Origin: Cercis canadensis
Taxonomy: Eukaryota > Streptophyta > Magnoliopsida > Fabales > Fabaceae
Direction of reading: 5' to 3'
DNA: 64,000 nucleotides
NCBI GenBank assembly: GCA_003255065.1
Contig: QAOA01008120.1
Coordinates: 133,341-197,340 of the forward strand
Shown here: positions 59,707-64,000 of the stretch, in pieces
Layout: each line of letters starts with the position of its first letter
How positions within the stretch are numbered: position 1 is the stretch's first letter
The notes under the pieces: model-generated
Seen by the model: only the letters and a program-made list of their open reading frames with translations
The model's database searches: none
Told to the model about the DNA's origin: nothing
Position numbers and translations under genes: made by a program

Positions 59707-61995
59707 CTAAGAGAATATTCCTATTCCAAGTGAAAATGCATACCCTGAAGTGCTCTTCATGTCGTCAGTTGATCCATCCCAATCACTGTCTCTATATCCC
59801 AGTAGTCTTGCATCATCAACAGGCTTGTATTGTATGCCAAATTTTTTTGTACCTCGCAAGTATCTTAGAATTCTCTTTGCAGCTCCATAATGCTTCTCAC
59901 TCGGACTTTGCATAAATCTTGACAGTAGACTAGTTGCATACATCATGTCTGGTCTTGTAGCTATTAGATACAAGAGGCTTCCGATGAGACTTTTGTATCG
60001 TGAAGTGTCAGCTTTCTTGAATTCATCTTCTTTATGTAGTTTTTCATTATTCACCAGCGAAGTAGCAACTGCCTTGCAATTAAGCATTTTGAACTTCTTC
60101 AAAAAATTCTCTATATACTTCTTCTATAAGATGAATATCTCGTCTTCTTCTTGTGCAATCTCAATGCTAAGGAAATATTGCATCAGACCCAAGTTGGTAA
60201 TCTCGAACATCTTCATCATGTTGTCTTTAAATTCTTTGATCATCTTCTCATTGTTTCCTGTACAGATGAGATCATCCACATACAGAGAAACTATGAGTAT
60301 TGTAATTACCTTGGGTCTTGATGTAGAGAGTTTGCTCACTTTTGCTCCTCCTGAATTCTCGATCCATGAAGTATTTATCAATTCGGCTATATCAAGCTTG
60401 TGGTGCTTGCTTTAATCCGTAGAGAGCTTTCCTCAATCTCATCACTTTATTTTCTTCACCTTCTACCATGAACCCTTATGGTTACTCTACATAGATCTCT
60501 TCTTTGAGAACTCCATTCAAGAATGATGATTTTACTTCTAGATGATAAATCTTCCATCTCTTTTAGGCTGTTAGAGCTATCAAGGCTCTTATAGTGTCGA
60601 GTTGTGTAACTGGAGCAAATGTCTCATTATAATCGATGCCAAGTACTTATGAGTAACCTTTGGCAACTATTATTGCCTTGTGTTTTTGTATGGAGCCATC
60701 CGGATGAGTTTTTTCTTGTAGACCCATTTTACACCGATAATTTCTTTATCTTTTGGCTTTTCAACTACCTCCTATGTCTTGTTCTTCTCGATCATCTTGA
60801 TTTCTTCCTCCATAGCTTTTATCAATTCATCTTGCTTTCTAGCTATTTCAAAGCTTTTAGGCTCCATCATTATATAGTTGCATCTTTCAAATATGCTTCT
60901 TAGTGATCTTATTGTTCTTGGAAGAGATTTTGGACATGATAATTCTTGCATGGGAGATGTCTCTGGAGTAGCTGGAGTACTTGGAGTAGCAATATTGTCT
61001 TCATTGTCATCTTCTTGGCTTGGTATAGTTGATTGATGGATAGGCATGTATATGTTCTTCTTAACTTTCTCTGCTTCCCAATTCCATGTAGTGTTTTCCT
61101 GAAACTCCACGTCTCAGCTAATAAGAAGCTTCTTGGTATTCAAGTTGTATACTCGATATCCTTTTGATTCAGTACTATATCCCCAGAAGATTCATTTTTT
61201 AGTCTTTTCATCAAGCTTGCTCCTTTTCTGATATGGAACGTGGACATAGCATATGTAGCCAAAAACTCTTAAATGCTTCACTGATGGCTTTCTTCTGCTC
61301 CAAGCTTCTATAGGTGTTTTGTCTTAGACAGCTCTAGTTGGGCACCTATTTAATAAGTAAACAGAAGTGCAAATTGCTTCATCCCAGAATGTGTTTGGTA
61401 GTCCTTTCTCCTTCAGCATCGATCTCGCCATCTCCATAACAGTTCTATTCTTTCGTTTTGAAACTCCAATTTGCTCCAACGCGTATCCCATGGTTAGCTG
61501 GTGTTCAACTCCTTCGTCTTCACAAAATTTTTTGAATTCTTTTGAAGTGTATTCTTTGCCACGATCATTTCTTGGTGTCTTGATGTGACAACCGCTTTGA
61601 TTCTCCACCAGTTGCTTGAATTTCTTGAAAATTTTAAGGACTTCGGATTTTTCACTCACAAAATAAACCCATATCATTCTAGTATAATCATCAATGAAAA
61701 GAATGAAGTACCTGTTTTGGGTGAGAAATTGTGTCCTCATCGGCCCATATATATCTGTGTGAATGAGCTTTAGTGCGTCTTTGGCTATCCATGATTGCCT
61801 AGAAGGAAAGGGTTGTCAATGTTGCTTGCCAAGCATATAGCCTTTGCAAACTCCTTTAGTATCTTTGATGCTAGGCAAATCTCTCATCATATTTTTCTGA
61901 TGTAGAATGCTCAGGCTATGATAGTTGACGTGGCCAAATCTTCAATGTCAAAGCCATGAATCATTAATTTGTGCCTTCATGGCGGTATTGTATCT
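59707..61995 (-). pseudogene. pol of Copia element 3
   Basis: Recognised words: integrase YFILFIDDYTRMIWVYFVSE, FKQLVENQSGCHIK, TSVYLLNRCP; a linker with SRPKV-type sequence; RT with SLYVDDLICTGN; RNase H GYRDSDWDGSTDDMK. Fossil. Confidence 0.83.
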
Positions 61996-62000
61996 CCATC

Positions 62001-62922
62001 TGATGGGGATCAAGGAAGCCTCCATTCTAAAGACCTGATGGCAACCAAGATCAAGGAGGAGTTTGCTGGATTGCTAGTGCAACAAGCTTGCAAGGAGGAA
62101 GACATGCCTTTGGAGGGCATCAAGACAGGCTAGGATGAGCACATGGCCGTGTTATGCAAGATCATGGCCGTGTCATGAAGGCCGAGAGGCAACACGGGCT
62201 GGACAAGGTAAGAACACGGGCTTGTCCATGGCCATGTTCCATCAACAGAGATGCTGGGTTGAGAACACGGCTTGGAGAACAAGAAACACGAGCCGTGTCA
62301 TGTCAACACGGGTTGAACACGGGCGTGTCACAATGACGTGTTAGAGTTAATTGTCTCTAGGACCTTTATTTTGGTTATTTGTAATTAAATGTCTTGCTGA
62401 ATACATTCTCTAAGGCCTATTTTCTGTCTAAGCTAATTAGGGCTTATGTTAGATAGTTTTAAGGCTTGTTTAATTAGGGTTGGAGGTTTTAGGTCATTTT
62501 GGTAATAAGTTTAGTTGAACCTTCATTTTGCTATTTAAGGAGCTAAGGCCTTTGTCCTTAGAATCAGAATTAAGAATTTGATAATTGAATTGAGAGTTTC
62601 TCTCTTGTTCTCTCCATGGAGAGCTTAAGCCATCTAGGTGGATTCCTAGCATGGTGGACCTAAACCTTATCACTCTCCCCTTTCCCCCAATCTAGAGTGT
62701 GGCGGTTTATTCACTTCTCCATCTTGTTCATGTTGATTGTTGATTATTCGGATTAAGGAGGGTTAGTTAAGCTTTGCTGAAACTAGGTTGCCTAATTTGA
62801 TAATCAAAGGTTTTCACGTAATTCCATTCATCTTTTCTTGATTTTCTGTTACTTGACCTTACTTGGGATCCTTGGCTAATTTGGATTGGATTTGCTTGGT
62901 TTCTTCAAGTGGATCCTTCTCA
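62001..62922 (+). repeat. 5' LTR of a further LTR element
   Basis: Begins TGATGGGGATCAAGGAAGCC exactly where Copia element 3 breaks off, and ends CCTTCTCA just before the primer site TGGTATCAGAGC (62925). If right, the LTR is 922 bp. The first 340 bp are rich in ACACGG/CCGTGT words. An alternative start is TGTTAGAGTTAATTG at 62339. The left flank CCATC would be the target duplication; the rest of the element lies past the window. Confidence 0.6.
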
Positions 62923-62924
62923 AT

Positions 62925-62936
62925 TGGTATCAGAGC
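62925..62936 (+). other. Primer-binding site, initiator Met tRNA
   Basis: TGGTATCAGAGC two bases after the LTR end. Confidence 0.8.
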
Positions 62937-64000
62937 TTTGGCTCCAAGAAAGGTTGGCATCTATCTTCAATTTCTGTTGTTAATCTTTGTTTCATCTCTA
63001 GAAACAATTCTGAAAAAAATTTCAAAAAAAAAAAAAATTCGTACTGTTCATGGACATACTGTTCATGCGAATTTTGGTATGATCCTTGCTTCATTTCTAT
63101 TGATCTAGGTTGTTTGAACTTAGATTGTCCAACATCAAGTGGTTTGATTCAAATTTGGGCAGGTTTAAAAATTTCTGGAATTCTGTGCGTTTTTAGCTTG
63201 CTGCCCTTGTTGTTCATCTTCTATTTCTTGAGTTCTTGATGTTATCCAGCTATAGAAATTGTTTGGATGATGAATGAACCAGCTTAGCTTGGTTTATGCA
63301 TGATTTATTTGGCTGGATTCTTGCTACTCTATTTCAGTTTCATGGTTGAAATTAGTTGATGGATTTCTTGAAATTAATTTGAGCTAGATGATTGAGCATT
63401 ATTTTGATTTTAATTGATTCCTTGATAGGAATCTGTTAAAATCTTGCTGTATGCTCTTGAGCTTGGCTTGAATGAATGAATCCTTCATGAATGTCCATGG
63501 CTGAATGCTTCCAATTCTGAGTTAGTTTTCTTTGCTAGTATTGCCTCTTGTGTCCCTATAACTGCCACTAAGGCCTGGTTTGGCATCTTGGTTTTTCAGT
63601 TATTCTTGGATTATTGGTTATTTCTGCTATTTCCTACTCTGTCCTAATGAAAACTTCATGGAAATTGCCTAAGATGTTTTGGAATATACATTGAATGTGG
63701 CTGAATTCTGAACTCTGGGGTAATTAGCATTTTTCTTAGCTTGATCTATAATTCTAGTTAGCTATAAATTCTATTTTGGCATTTAATGCATATAAAAAAA
63801 AAAAAAAAAAAAATTCTGGGTAAAGATTGATGAACATTCAAAGTGTTCTTGAGTGTTCTTGAGTAATTTCCAGAAAAAAAATTCGTGCAAAAAAAAAAAA
63901 AAAAAAAAAAAAATTTGTGCTAGAAGCATTCAATGCAATGCTAAAGAAATTCTGGGCAAAAGTTAGAAAAGAAAAGCTCAATTGAGTTAAAGCTTCTTCA
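62937..64000 (+). other. Leader of the right-edge LTR element
   Basis: AT-rich, no gag frame yet visible. It contains several poly-A tracts (about 63022, 63794, 63889) and the words ACTGTTCATGGACATACTG near 63044. Confidence 0.5.

Larger units (their letters stand above)
58911..62000 (-). mobile_element. Ty1/copia element 3, left portion
   Basis: Minus-strand Copia element entering the GLR exon. The 3' LTR is at about 58911-59324, preceded (minus sense) by the purine tract CTAAGGAGGAG. Coding parts from right to left: GAG-pre-integrase (about 61995-61800), integrase (61740-61324), RT (about 60640-60120) and RNase H (60102-59707). Its 5' part is not in the window because another LTR element starts at 62001. 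Broken, with many breaks. The wording of RT and RNase H (LLSRFMQSPSEKHYGAAKRI, DDMKSTSGYAFSLG) suggests the Tork branch, tentatively. Confidence 0.82.

Overview
This window is plant nuclear DNA from a flowering plant, most likely a eudicot. The signs are AT-rich spacers, GT-AG introns, a plant-type glutamate receptor-like gene, a GH9 endoglucanase exon, plastid-targeting sequence, and plant transposon families (Helitron, Tat-lineage gypsy, Copia, Mutator-like with a plant mobile domain gene, hAT, probable CACTA). I see no prokaryotic operons, CRISPR arrays, rRNA or tRNA genes. Almost all of it is transposable-element (TE) sequence, much of it nested, with one plausible intact host gene.

Layout. 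1-1062 and 15647-16230 are the two halves of a Helitron helicase end, ending in a hairpin plus CTAG. They are split by a Tat-lineage Ty3/gypsy element (1063-15646, target duplication GGTTA). The middle of that element is rearranged: it contains a sequence gap, a poly-A run and an inverted partial copy of the same family, so 7.4-15.6 kb is a large imperfect palindrome. 17355-22026 is a Copia element (target duplication TCCAT) inserted in a GH9 endoglucanase exon fragment. 24899-25369 (minus) is a small host gene for a plastid membrane protein, with a probable 2.9-kb 5'-leader intron that holds an hAT MITE. 29235-29407 is a fragment of an Era-like GTPase gene. 30028-35154 is a second gypsy element (target duplication CTTAT). 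35.5-41.8 kb holds a Mutator-type MITE, a second hAT MITE with a paralogous empty site, a segmental duplication, a CACTA-like end and a tandem array.

From 41881 to the right edge a glutamate receptor-like (GLR) gene is the underlying host sequence. It has been cut by a nearly whole Copia element (42016-47147), by a 9.75-kb Mutator-like element (47594-57346) and by a third Copia element (from about 58911), which is itself entered by another LTR element at 62001. The Mutator-like element is the most interesting object here. It carries a mudrA-type transposase, an unrecognised extra coding block, and a multi-exon plant mobile domain (PMD) gene on the opposite strand, plus about 0.9 kb of degenerate telomere-like repeat.

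Assembly quality matters. There is a 346-base N gap and three single-N joins. Two of the single Ns are flanked by direct repeats of exactly equal length (268 and 534 bases), which look like unmerged contig overlaps and not biology. Age estimates are from LTR differences counted by eye. No database search was possible, so family names rest on motif recognition.
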